DNA of 64,000 bases from Onthophagus taurus (lineage: Eukaryota > Arthropoda > Insecta > Coleoptera > Scarabaeidae): assembly GCF_036711975.1 (NCBI RefSeq), contig NC_091976.1, positions 6,820,001 to 6,884,000 on the forward strand, written 5' to 3'. Numbering within the stretch: the first letter of the stretch is position 1; each line of letters opens with the position of its first letter. Under the pieces are notes generated by a model. It saw only the letters and a program-made list of their open reading frames with translations. It ran no database searches and was not told the origin of the DNA. Below are positions 21,795 through 31,905 of the stretch, piece after piece. Made by a program: the position numbers and the translations under genes.

Positions 21795-22452
21795 TCTCAA
21801 TATCAAATAACATTGAAATTAATGGAAGGTGTGATTATTGATAGAAAATTAAATTTTACATCTCATATCAACAAATGTTTAAGATCATGTTTCTACAATT
21901 TAAGGTTAACTTTTCAAAATCGTGATCTATTGAATTGTCGCCTAAAAACGCAACTCTATCAAAGCATGGTCCTTTCCCATTTAAACTACTGTGACGTCCT
22001 TTATGGGCCACACCTTAGAGCTCGAGATATGCAGCGAGTCCAACGGGTACAAAATGCATGTTTAAGGTTGATTTTCGGTGTTCCGCGCACGGTACACAGT
22101 ATTTCTCCCAAACTTAAAATAGTTGGACGGCTCAATATGGCAAATGGACGTCAGTTACATGCTGCTATGTTGTACAACAAAATCCTCGTGCAAAAAACTC
22201 CGCCCTTACCTTTGCCGTAAGATTCGATTTAGATCAGATATTCACTGCATCAATGTCAGATATCGGGGACCACTAGATGTACCAAAACTTAGAACAGAAT
22301 CTTTCAGACACTCTTTCACGTACAATGTGTCATTAATTTGGAATAAATTTCCAACAGAATTCCGTCAATTAAGTAACAAAAAATTTAAAAACAAATTACA
22401 TCGCTATTTGCGGACTCAGCAATGTGAGCACCAGGCATCCCATTCTATATGA
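21795..22452 (+). pseudogene. LINE reverse transcriptase C-terminal half
   Basis: Starts just before IIDRKLNFTSHINKC (the 'G-I-D--L-W--HI' block), continues with LYQSMVLSHLNYCDVLYGP and a conserved C-terminal domain, and ends with YNVSLIWNKFPTEFR and a stop at 22452. One frameshift lies near 22195 (ILVQKTPP changes frame to RKIRFRSDIHC). This is the C-terminal part of a CR1/jockey-group ORF2 without the active-site block. It shares its architecture with the LINE at 18.4-19.4 kb. Confidence 0.75.
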
Positions 22453-22454
22453 CT

Positions 22455-23800
22455 GTCTTTGATATAGCTTGCTGCACTTCTACTCGCCTCAGTGGAGTAC
22501 AATGTTCAGTAATTCACCAAACTGTTGCTTCTATCTATCTTCTTCACACGCTGCTATGGGGTTGATAGCCTGTTGTTTCCATCTTAATTGTCCTGTACTT
22601 AAAATCCCTCACTTTTCTCTCTGTGAAGTTCCTCTGTATATTTTACAGATTTCCTTTAATATAGTTTCTTTTCCTGGATTAAGAATTAAGTATGATAATG
22701 ACTTACAGGTATATACGCACCATATATTCCCATTGCATGTTTGGCAGAAATATTATAATGACTAATATATCGATATATCAAGACGTCAATTCCTTCTTTC
22801 AAATTGGTTCGGATTTCAAGATGTTCTGGATATTACACCCTTCCTAATCACCGTTTGTCCTGAATTTTTCTTGAAATTGTCTAGATTGTATCTATGATTG
22901 CACACTAAGTTTTTTAAAATTGATTGAGCTTTGCACCGAAGAGGTGCCGAACCTTGTGGTTCTCTTGCATGGCATACAAAAACAACTCAAAATGTGCCAA
23001 AATGTTTTATAAAACCGGGTGTAAGTTACCTGACGCAACCTGTCGATTAATGTTCGATTAACATCATGGAAACCATTTTGAACTGAATACAACAAAAATG
23101 TTGGGGTAACTTATGTACAAAAAATTATTTATGTTAACTTCGATGGGTTGATATACTGTTAAAGTTAGAATAATTAAAACATATTAATGATATTAAGATC
23201 GATTGGTATATAACAATGATTTTTTAATTTGTTGATGCAATTGATTAGTGCTTGAAGTTAATGTGATGCTAGCAGAGCTTGATAAAAACTGTACCTCACA
23301 ATCAGTTAACATGATATTATCTGTAGATAAACATTCGATTAAAGTTTTATAAAACCCACTGTTGGCTTATTTCGGCGTTAACATTCGGTTTAGATTTTAT
23401 AAAACTCATATTCACCCTATACGATGCAAACGTTGAAATTATAATCATTATATGATTAACGATTGATAAAACTAGGCTTTTACGATTCCATAAATAATGT
23501 TTTAGACTTTTAGAATTGTTGGAAAATCATTAAAAATCGAACGCATTTAACATTCTTTTGAAAATAAAGAAAAATATGATGAATAACTAATCGTTCAATT
23601 GCCATAGAATCATAAGAACAATTAATTAAGAACGTGGAAGTAATTTTAAAAATCGTCCAAATGAACTTACACTTTAAAAATTTTCTAAGGAAATTCTCGT
23701 AACATCAATTGAATATTAATTAAAACATTTCATGCATAGCTTATTTATGAATATTAAAAACAAATTGCACCAAATTAATGTTTAAAAATAAAATAATTTA
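22455..23800. other. First-intron sequence, nothing recognised
   Basis: AT-rich intron leading to the donor of the 5' ETS exon at 23801-23800. At 22930-23420 several motifs of the form 'cATTAATgTTcGATTaA' and 'TTTTATAAAAC' recur at irregular spacing, perhaps a decayed repeat. No coding motif. Confidence 0.4.
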
Positions 23801-23801
23801 C

Positions 23802-24450
23802 CAGAAGGAACAAAAACCATAGGATTATTATCACTTTCATTAGAAATAGTTTTTTCTTTTCCATCGTTTTCTTTAGATCCATTTATTTCTTCAAAACTTT
23901 TTACATTTTCTTCCTCTATTTGTTCACAATCATCCGATGATTTAAGAATTTCACTAACAGGGATGGATAGTAATTCCAAGAAATCACAACTATCGTTCGA
24001 GGGTGATGATTGAATGTTAAAATTTTCAGCTTTTGACAAAATAAATTCCCAATCTTTTTCAAAACCACTTTCAAAATCACTTTTAAATAAGTCACTGAGT
24101 TCATTTTCCACAACCGCACCGTCTTTGCATTCACAGTTAACATTTGTAGATTGTTCATTGTAGTCCATATTAATATCATCTTTATCACGTTCTGTCCCTT
24201 TTAAAAGTAACTCAACCAAACCAACTGGTTGAGTATTAAGATTCGAAGGGCTTTTTGTATCGTCTCCTTCTCCACAATTCTCCGCGTTAAAGAATTCTTT
24301 CGACCCGGATGAATCACTCGCGTTAACTTCTTCCGACGGAGTTCGATACAAAAGTCTTCGTAACAACTCATCCGATTTTAACTGTTTAAATACGCCGTTT
24401 GTAATAACCGAGGAACTGAACTTCTCCGGATCAGAATACCTTCTGGACAT
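23802..24450 (-). CDS. Ets21C: Ets21C-like gene, first coding exon
   Basis: The exon starts at the ATG at 24450 (MSRRYSDPEKFSSSVITNG) and encodes 216 codons of an acidic, Ser/Asn-rich, probably disordered region. It contains RRLLYRTPSEE near the start, repeated stretches of Asp/Glu, and DPEKFSS/SDPF-type serine-proline sites. Acidic disordered N-termini often act as transactivation segments; that is inference. The donor is TCTG|GTAAAT at 23801, phase 1, joining exactly to the Pointed exon to give MVFVPSDPFEW. The joined codons from exon 1 to the ETS exon are open without a stop. A further 5' non-coding exon cannot be excluded. Confidence 0.85.
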
Positions 24451-24880
24451 CTCTAAACCACTTTTATTTATATTTCGTTTTTAGTTTTCAATGGATGAGT
24501 CACCGCCGTTCAGATGTCGGCCAACGCCGAGTTGTAGTTCTTCGAAACCATGATTGAGTCAGTTTTGGAAATCCCAACTACGAAAGGTTGATTTCTAAAT
24601 GATAGTCGATGTTGTTTCTATCCGGCGGCGGACGCGTTTCCGGGAAGAAAAATGAATGAATGGAGCATAGGAGTTTTAGTGAATGAGATGAGTCAGTAAC
24701 GCAAACGCCAAGTGCCTGGCGCTTACTGAAACGGAAGATTCGCAAATATGAATGAAGTGAATGGAGCCTGAACTGGCGTCTGGTGTGATGGAAAAGTCTA
24801 ACAAAAGCAAATCTTTGGCGAATTGTAAACTCCCTCTCGATTTGGATCCGGTTTCATCTTCTATGTGATTGGTTCAAATT
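24451..24880 (-). promoter_or_regulatory. Putative promoter/5' leader of the Ets21C-like gene
   Basis: The 430 bp upstream of the ATG is markedly more GC- and CG-rich than the flanks (for example TCCGGCGGCGGACGCG at about 24620) and ends abruptly in AT-rich sequence at about 24880. It contains three exact AP-1 sites (listed separately) and GGAA cores in ETS-like context (about 24641 and 24735). No TATA box could be assigned with confidence. Confidence 0.5.
24496..24695. promoter_or_regulatory. Cluster of three TGAGTCA (AP-1) sites
   Basis: Exact TGAGTCA heptamers occur at 24496-24502, 24555-24561 and 24689-24695, that is 46-245 bp upstream of the ATG. Counting both strands, about 0.02 to 0.03 copies are expected by chance in 200 bp of random sequence, so three is a clear excess. 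In Drosophila, Ets21C is described as responding to JNK signalling together with AP-1 (Jun/Fos); the cluster fits a conserved input. Confidence 0.7.
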
Positions 24881-25678
24881 TTTTTTTATTTTTCTAAAAC
24901 CTTTATCTAAAATTAATATGGGTCGGCACCAATTTGAAAATATAAGAAAAAATCTCGAACGGTCACGAAGCTGTAGTTATGAATTATGAAATACTTAAGG
25001 AGATTCCTAAGTTTGGTGTTTGAAACATTTTTTTATAAAGGGCTAAAAATAAATAGAAGAAACTTTTTGTACAAAAAACGATATAAATTAACACTAAAAG
25101 CATATCCCATATTACACCTTTATTGCATAACTAGTTCTTGCGAACATACGAGATTTAATATGTGAAAATCATGAACTTATAAATGAAAGGTTATGGAAAA
25201 TAAACGTAGGAACGCGAAATAAATCACATTAATCCGAAAAGTGCTTCTATGAAACAATTTCCTTATTCATTGTGAACAACCTATAAGACGTCAAGGTTAA
25301 AATTCCAAAATTTGACATCATAAGAGATATGAAACTATTAAGACAGAATTTAGAACTCAGTGTTTCTCAACCAGGGTTTCGCACCACCTCAAGGTTTCAC
25401 AAAGGAGGGTTTCGGGTTACATCACAAATAGTAATGGAAATGACACCATAAAAAATGTGTAATATGGTACACTGGGGCAAATGTGACCGCGAAATCCCTT
25501 AGTTCGACTTTAACTGCTTTTAATTCCGTTGTATACTAACCAATTTAAATGAAAGTTTAGGTGGTGTACACTCAACATGTTTTGAGTTGATAGCTAAAAA
25601 CTCAAGGCAATATTGATAAGTTTTTTTTTCTTAATTAAACTCCAAAAAAATTCAATGATTCAGCAAGTGTGAATTTTA
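24881..25678. other. Intergenic, nothing recognised
   Basis: AT-rich sequence between the ETS promoter region and the first Penelope-like element. No coding motif. A short near-repeat of 'GGTTTC-CACCACCTCAAGGTTTCAC' occurs at 25375-25420. Confidence 0.4.
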
Positions 25679-26590
25679 AAACCTGAGAAAAGCATCCGTC
25701 CTATCATAGGTAATATTAATACTCCTACTGGTAAAATTTCAAAAATCGCTCAAACCTTTCTTTATCACCATTTTAACCCTCTATTTTTTAACACCATAAA
25801 AAACTCTTCAGATTTGATTAAGAAACTCAAAGATTTCATCCTTAACAAAAATTGTAAATTAATTTCTTATAATATAAAAAATCTCTACTCAAATGTTCCT
25901 ATATCACAAACTTTAGATTTTGTCAAAAAACATCTTATAAAATCACAAGATTTGAATAACCTTAACATTTTAGAAATTTCATGCTTCATTGATCTTCTTG
26001 AGATAATTTGTAATCAGAATTTTTTCACAATCAATAATAAGTTTTATAAAATGATGGACGGTTTGCCTATGGGTTCACCCATCTCTGGTATACTTTCAGA
26101 CATCTTTGTGAACGAATTCGAAATAGAACTTTTTTCAACCAAATAAAACCTTTTCATTAGAGACATGAAATTTTATGCAAGGTATGTTGATGATATCTTC
26201 ATTATTTACGAGGGTAACTCAGCAAAGTTATCAGCACTTTTTAACATTTTCAATAATATCAATAACTTAAACTTTACAATAGAATTGGAAAATAATCGAA
26301 ATCTTCTTAGATCTACAAATACACAGAAATGTCATCCTAAATAAATTACAATTCAACATATTTAGAAAATCCACCACTACTGATAGTACATATTATTCAA
26401 AAGAACTCCTTTACATGTGATCAACACAAATTAGCAGCCTTTAAGTTCTTCTTTAATCGTTTATATAATGTCCCCCTAAACTACATTAATCTTGTTTCAG
26501 TAGTTAAAAAAATAATTAAAATTGGTTTCAACAATGACTTTTCCCTAGCTGGCATCCAAAACATTTTTTACAAAGTACATAATTCACAAC
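25679..26590 (+). pseudogene. Penelope-like reverse transcriptase, broken
   Basis: Visible RT blocks: KPEKSIRPIIGN (about 25679), KLISYNIKNLYSNVPI (block A, with SYNIKNLYSN where most members have D--NLYTNIP), DGLPMGSPISGILSDIF (about 26055, block B) and FYARYVDDIFIIYEGN (about 26170, catalytic YVDD). An in-frame TAA at 26144 splits the frame before the YVDD block, and a frameshift at about 26295 follows LENNR. Block A lacks the first catalytic Asp (Asn or Ser at that position), consistent with a decayed copy. Confidence 0.85.
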
Positions 26591-27042
26591 TAAATAAAAT
26601 TATATATCCTCACCACAAATTGAAAACCAGATTTGTTGTGTTACCTTACGTTCCCTCGATTACTAACCCCCTTTCACGTAATCTTGGAAAATTTGGCATC
26701 ACCCCTGGTTTTGTCTCCCGAAATAAAATTCATAGTCGTTTAATTAATAACAAACACGTATTTAAGAGCGAGGAACTTAGTGGTGTTTACAGAATTGATT
26801 GTCCGGACTGTGATAGAACCTACGTCGGCCAAACAGGACGTAATATCAACACCAGATTTAAGGAACATATTTCCAAAAATACCTCTGCAGACCATAAACA
26901 TATTAGTAAATTTAATCATAACATTAAGTTCGATAATTGTAAACTATTAAAGAACATGAGTGTTGTTTCTTATCTTATCTCCCGATCATGTGCTAAACTG
27001 TACTCGTACGTCATGCGGTTCTTCACATTCAGTCCTCGATAG
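26591..27042 (+). pseudogene. Penelope GIY-YIG endonuclease domain
   Basis: One open frame carries the linker and endonuclease region: SGVYRIDCPDCDRTYVGQTG, with the GVY...YVG core and a CxxC pair just upstream, then the conserved Arg in R-FKEH and the following helix. In Penelope-like elements this endonuclease makes the target nick for insertion. The frame stays open from about 26440 through the domain, but the C-terminal end (after SVVSYL) no longer matches the family, and no start codon links it to the RT. Confidence 0.85.
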
Positions 27043-27476
27043 ATGTTTTTACGCACCAGATGGACTCTCAATAATTTTTTAGTTTTTCAACAATTTCAGA
27101 ATTTTATATTAGCAAGTTAACTTTTTCTATGCTTCCATCATAAATTCTTATAATCTTATCTTTTCAGCTTTAATTTTAGAACGTTCAAATATTTTTTGGC
27201 TTTTCTTTAACGATGAAAATCATGTTTTTAAGATTTAATTCTTAAATTCTTTCGTTATATCTTGCCCATCAGGCTTTTAACTTTGTTAATAATTTGGAAT
27301 TTTTGGAATTTAAACTTTAGAGGTTGTTCAATGTGTCGTATTTTCTATACTTTTTCTCGTGGATCGTTTGAGATGTTAATTAAATTCTACTCTCCGACTA
27401 CTATCTCGACATTTGACGGTAACTATTAACATCTTATTATCTAGTTAATTTTAATACTAACAAATAATTTGTACAT

Positions 27477-27530
27477 TTCAGTCGTGCTAGAAGAAGGGAG
27501 AAGTTACTTCCGAAACTAGTCGCACTGATT
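27477..27530 (+). ncRNA. Degenerate hammerhead-like motif in Penelope terminus
   Basis: Order of parts: stem I strand GTGC, core CTAGAAGA (one extra base compared with CUGANGA), stem II GGGAG / CTTCC with loop AAGTTA, core GAAAC, minimal stem III ACTAGT (self-complementary), cleavage triplet GTC, then GCAC pairing with GTGC. The cleavage triplet followed directly by the stem I partner is the arrangement expected for a type I hammerhead. The insertion in the core probably inactivates it. Confidence 0.45.
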
Positions 27531-27589
27531 TTAAATATTTTTTAATAAATATATTTTCATCGTTTTTTCAATTTTTTTCTTTTTACTTA

Positions 27590-29795
27590 GTCATCTTCAG
27601 CCGAATCTACAATTATATTTTAATTATTTTTAATAATTAAAAATTAAAATTCTTATAGAACTTATAGAATAAAATAAAATTAACATCACAAAGAGCAGAC
27701 ATATAAAAAACATTTTAAAAAATATGAAATTACACTTTAAAATACAATATATATATAAATAAACTGTAAAAAGACAAAAACTACACAAGTTTCTTCACAA
27801 ACGATATATAAAATAACACTAAAATGGATGACCTTTAAAACTTGTATGAAAGACACATGCCAAGATAGAAACAGGTAAACGAAATGAAAAAGCGGCGCTT
27901 ATGAAAAATAAAATCAAATATTTCTTAGAATTTTGCAAGATAAGAAGTTATATTTATTTGTTTATTATTTCAATATTTAAACGAAACTTGCAACATGAAT
28001 ATCAACAGTTATAATCAGAATACCACTTCATCATTAATCCATGGACTCAGAAAAATCTACGTCAAATTGAAAACTACAAAGAATCATATAAATTTCATTA
28101 ATTACTGCATCAAAGAGAATATCCAAATTTTCAAAATTTTCAAAATGTCAAGTTTGAACTTCATACATAGAAAGATTTTACGTGAAGAAAAATGGAAACA
28201 TTTTAAGACACTTAATTTTTGCTATGATAAACTTGCTAAAATCAAGCGTTGTTTAAGAGAACGAATGGACTTCTTGAAAATTGAGGAAGTTTTAAATTTT
28301 ACAACAACACAAACACTACACATAAAACGAGAAGATAAAAGACGTAAAAATCTAAAACTGCAGATTTTGAAGAAAAATCAAAACACAATGACCAAAAGAA
28401 AAACTAATCCAACAGACCAACCAAAGAACAATGTGCAGTTCCAGAACTTAACTGACATTAACTTCACGGAGGAAGAAACAAATCTTTTAAATAAAGGTTA
28501 CAAATTTTCTTTGACCCCAAAAATTAACTTACCTATCTTAACTGTTGAATTACATAACATAATTAGAAAACAGCCTGAATATAACAAAATGAAGAACGAC
28601 CTAATACCACACATTAAAAAGGCAGAAAAAAGTATTAAAAAATATAATTTATCTCAGGTTCAACAATGGCAAAGTCTGAAAAACATCAAACGTAAATTAA
28701 AAGAAAATAATGCCATATTCACTAAAGCTGGCATTGTAATATTAAATAAAGAAACATATATCAACAAAACTGAACAATTTATGTCAGAAAACCATTATAT
28801 TGAACTTGAAAAGAATCCCTTAGACACAGGTATTAGAAAGACCCGCGAAATTATAAACACATGCAGAAGTACCTTAATCGAATATTCCTCGCATATTGAT
28901 CCCAATAGTAACATAGTCTCCTCTTCTTTTTCCAGTACTCTATTTATACACATGAATTCCAAAATTCCGAAACTCTAAGCTCTTCCTAAATTACATAAAC
29001 AAAATACGCTCATCAAGCCAATAACTTCTTTTAACAATTCACCTATTGCAAAACTAGCCAATTTCATGTTTCAATTTTTCAAAAATTTAAATTTTCAACC
29101 AAACTATACAATTCATAATACCAAACAATTTATTAAAGAAATACGAGATATAGATCCTAAAGGAAGATATTTGGTTTAATTTGATATAGTTAATCTTTAT
29201 TCAAACATTCCTATACAGCTAACTTTAAACTTAATAACTAAAATTTGTGAAAATCAAATAGATTATAATAAATGTCAATAATCTGAATAAAATTCTTAAA
29301 CACATTATCACTCAGAACTATTGCTCTTTCAATAATAAAAACTACAAAACAAATGAAGATTTACCTATGGGTATGCCCTTATCTGGTATACTAGCAGATA
29401 TATTCCTCGATCATTATGAAAGTGAATATATACTAAACAACTTGAACCCATATAAAAAACGTATAGTCAAATGGATAAGATATGTTGATGATATTTTCGG
29501 TGTTTGGGAAGGAGCTCTAACCACGTTAAATGATTTTCATAAATATATTAATCAACTTCACGACCACCTAAAATTTACTATGGAATTAGAAAGAGATAAC
29601 TTTTTGAACTTACTGGATTTAGCTATAATCAAAATCGATAACACAATACATTTCAATGTTTATAGAAACCCATCTTCAATTTCTACAATAATCCCATTCG
29701 ATTCAAATCATCCTTTTTCGAATAAAATGGCAAGCTTTAGATTTTTCATTAATAGACTCTTTAGTTATCCTCTTTCCACAGTAAATAAAGAACGG
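27590..29795 (+). mobile_element. Penelope-like retroelement 2, 3'-truncated
   Basis: A second element of the same class, head-to-tail behind the first. It keeps an N-terminal region and the RT but lacks the GIY-YIG endonuclease: similarity stops around NRLFSYPLST (about 29785) and unrelated sequence follows. The amino-acid sequences of the two RTs differ substantially, so this is a different family or an old split, not a tandem duplication. Confidence 0.75.
27995..29795 (+). pseudogene. Penelope-like N-terminal domain and reverse transcriptase, broken
   Basis: A long open frame (27995-28978) encodes a Lys-rich N-terminal region including LNKGYKFSLTPKINLPI, a motif block typical of arthropod Penelope-like proteins. 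An in-frame TAA at 28976 is followed, in the same frame, by LPKLHKQNTLIKPITSFNNS (RT start) and, after another TAA at about 29177, FDIVNLYSNIPI (block A). A frameshift near 29275 leads to the frame with MGMPLSGILADIF (block B, about 29367), RYVDDIFGVWE (catalytic block, about 29480) and LNLLDLAI. The active-site residues are intact but the frame is not. Confidence 0.85.
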
Positions 29796-29869
29796 GTAAC
29801 GGATACGGGTGGTCTCAGCATTTCGAGCATGAATGAATTGAATCAACTAACTTTGCGTCCTCTATGATT

Positions 29870-31734
29870 ATTACATACAGTATGACTTTCAATATTAATG
29901 AGTCTATTAATGATTATTAATGCATCTTCATTTAAACTTCATGTGTCACTGAAGTGTATTATGTTTCATATCACTCCATAATTTCTGCCACTTTGATGTT
30001 TGAATACAAAATTGAACTGATGGAAGAAATTACGTACCGTGATTAAGCACTTTGAATCAGAAGACTTTAATCAAGATTTAAGAGTGTTTCTTGAACAGAT
30101 TTGTTGTCATCGAATTGCAAAGTATTGATAAAAAGTTTGATTCCTGTTCAAAAGGTTACAATTTATAAGTATTTCTGCCCGTTGGACGTCAATTTCCTAC
30201 TTTACATTTAACGCGTAAAGAAACGTCTACATTGATCACTTATTTTCAAGAAATGATCTCAGGGTTCTATGGAATCTCATGAAATGTTATCACTTCAATC
30301 AACATCAATCGGTTAATCCTTTCTTTAGCCTCAATACTGTTGTATTGATGGTAGTGATGTTGTTTAGTTATTATCACTTACACATATCGCTTAATTAATT
30401 ATTGTATGGAGAATTTCGTTTTTCTTAACATATACAACTCATCCCTATAAATAACACTTCTACTAAAAATCAAGAACCTCTCAGGACGAAGACTTCTTTT
30501 TCGATATTGTCGAAAGTTTTTGAGAAGGTACTGGTTTCAAGGACACATCTCAATAGGTACGTTTAATGTGCTGCGTGACTAACAATCACGATTTAACTTT
30601 ATATCACACAACATGGTTTTTTACTGACTTTTATTATATAAAACTCCTCTTGCTTTGTATAACAGATTTCAACTTTATGTAGATGCGCAGTAGAGTCATG
30701 TTGGACAATATTACGCAATCCTTGAGGCGGATGCATAGTATTACGGCTGATTTAAGGGCTGAATTATAACAAGAGCAGCTTACTAGCAGACTACCAGATA
30801 CTGTGATGACTATTGACTATTGTGCAGAGTGCGATGATGGAAGATGATGAAGTAACCTAGGGTTCTGAACAAAAAGCAGAAAAAAAATATAAAAAAGAAT
30901 ATCTTTTGAGAATATCATATATACTAGTATCGCAATATGATGAGAGATGATATCTTATTGTTTCGAAAGCTCTATTAGTACTTTATTTAAATTATTTTTA
31001 AATTCTTAATTCTTTTAACCTTAAAACTGCCCAATCTAAAAATTTCGATTTATTCATTCTAAGCCGCATTGGAGAAAAGCATTTTCTCCGATTTATTGAG
31101 TACACAACTCTACACGCTATTGGAAAATCCATTAGAATCGCCATGCCACAGAACTTAACCTATAGTTATCCTACTGGCATTTGATGTTGGATTAAGGTCA
31201 CTGGTAAAATCCGCATATTCGAGCTAGAAAGGTTGGAAGCTGTTGCTTTTAGCAACATATAGTGGACCAAGCAAATGAAATGGGTTTACAAATAACTTTT
31301 CTGTTAAGAAAGAGTATAATTTTTTACCGAGAAATAAACTTATGGTAATAGGATGTAAAACTTTGGAAGAACTTTAATTCTTTTGTAGATAAAGAAGTTG
31401 GAGAATCAATCATTGATGAGATTTTAGATGAACCTGGTTTTCATGCGGTTATACTTGGTTACAATCAACATAGCCAGTGTTAAAACTGGTAAGAGCCTTG
31501 CTATATTCATGAAGAAATATCTTATGAAATCCACTAGCAAGGTCAATAACTCAAAGATACTTATAATTCATCAACGATTTCGAAGATATTAAGCAAAGGG
31601 TATGATCAAACTTTGTATGATGTCATCCGTTGATTTCCTATTACCCTTCGTTTTTAAGTGGTGATGGACTTTAGTAACTACAAAAATTTTATATTGATAT
31701 TTTGGGGATCCTCACTTTATAACTACAATATGGT
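29870..31734. other. Intergenic, no gene recognised
   Basis: About 1.9 kb without recognisable coding sequence. Short frames exist in all phases but none shows a domain. It may be ancient repeat; a TTTTCTCCG inverted motif occurs at 31073-31094. Confidence 0.4.
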
Positions 31735-31905
31735 TATAACTTGTAGCTGTTATAGAGGGGATTTTAAATTTTAATATTAATTATTGCAAAAATTAAACAA
31801 TTTTAGGATCTAAAAATGTTACCTATCCTTCTATTTTTACATAGTTTATCGATTTTTTTTGAAAGACGGTCTTTCTATTCGATTGAGAGTAACGGCCTCA
31901 TTGTG
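31735..31905 (+). repeat. Dispersed repeat at left edge of satellite B
   Basis: Matches 3590-3765 in reverse complement (see that entry). It leads directly into the first monomer of satellite B, so it may be the boundary sequence of the array or part of a satellite-bearing element. Confidence 0.55.

Larger units (their letters stand above)
25679..27580 (+). mobile_element. Penelope-like retroelement 1, 5'-truncated
   Basis: Contains a Penelope-type reverse transcriptase followed by a GIY-YIG endonuclease (both listed separately), the diagnostic order for this class. Downstream (27043-27580) is a non-coding AT-rich part that ends in a hammerhead-like motif, a type of sequence found in the terminal repeats (pLTRs) of these elements. 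The 5' end is cut inside the RT at KPEKSIRPIIG. The next element in the same orientation begins immediately after. Confidence 0.85.

Noticed and set aside
21531..22220. 229-codon plus-strand open frame
   Set aside because: Its first third is the shadow of a minus-strand LINE fragment and the rest is a different plus-strand LINE; an accidental fusion, not one gene.
22912..22990. A tRNA-like 'GGTTC' stretch
   Set aside because: No cloverleaf, acceptor stem or anticodon arm could be folded around it.
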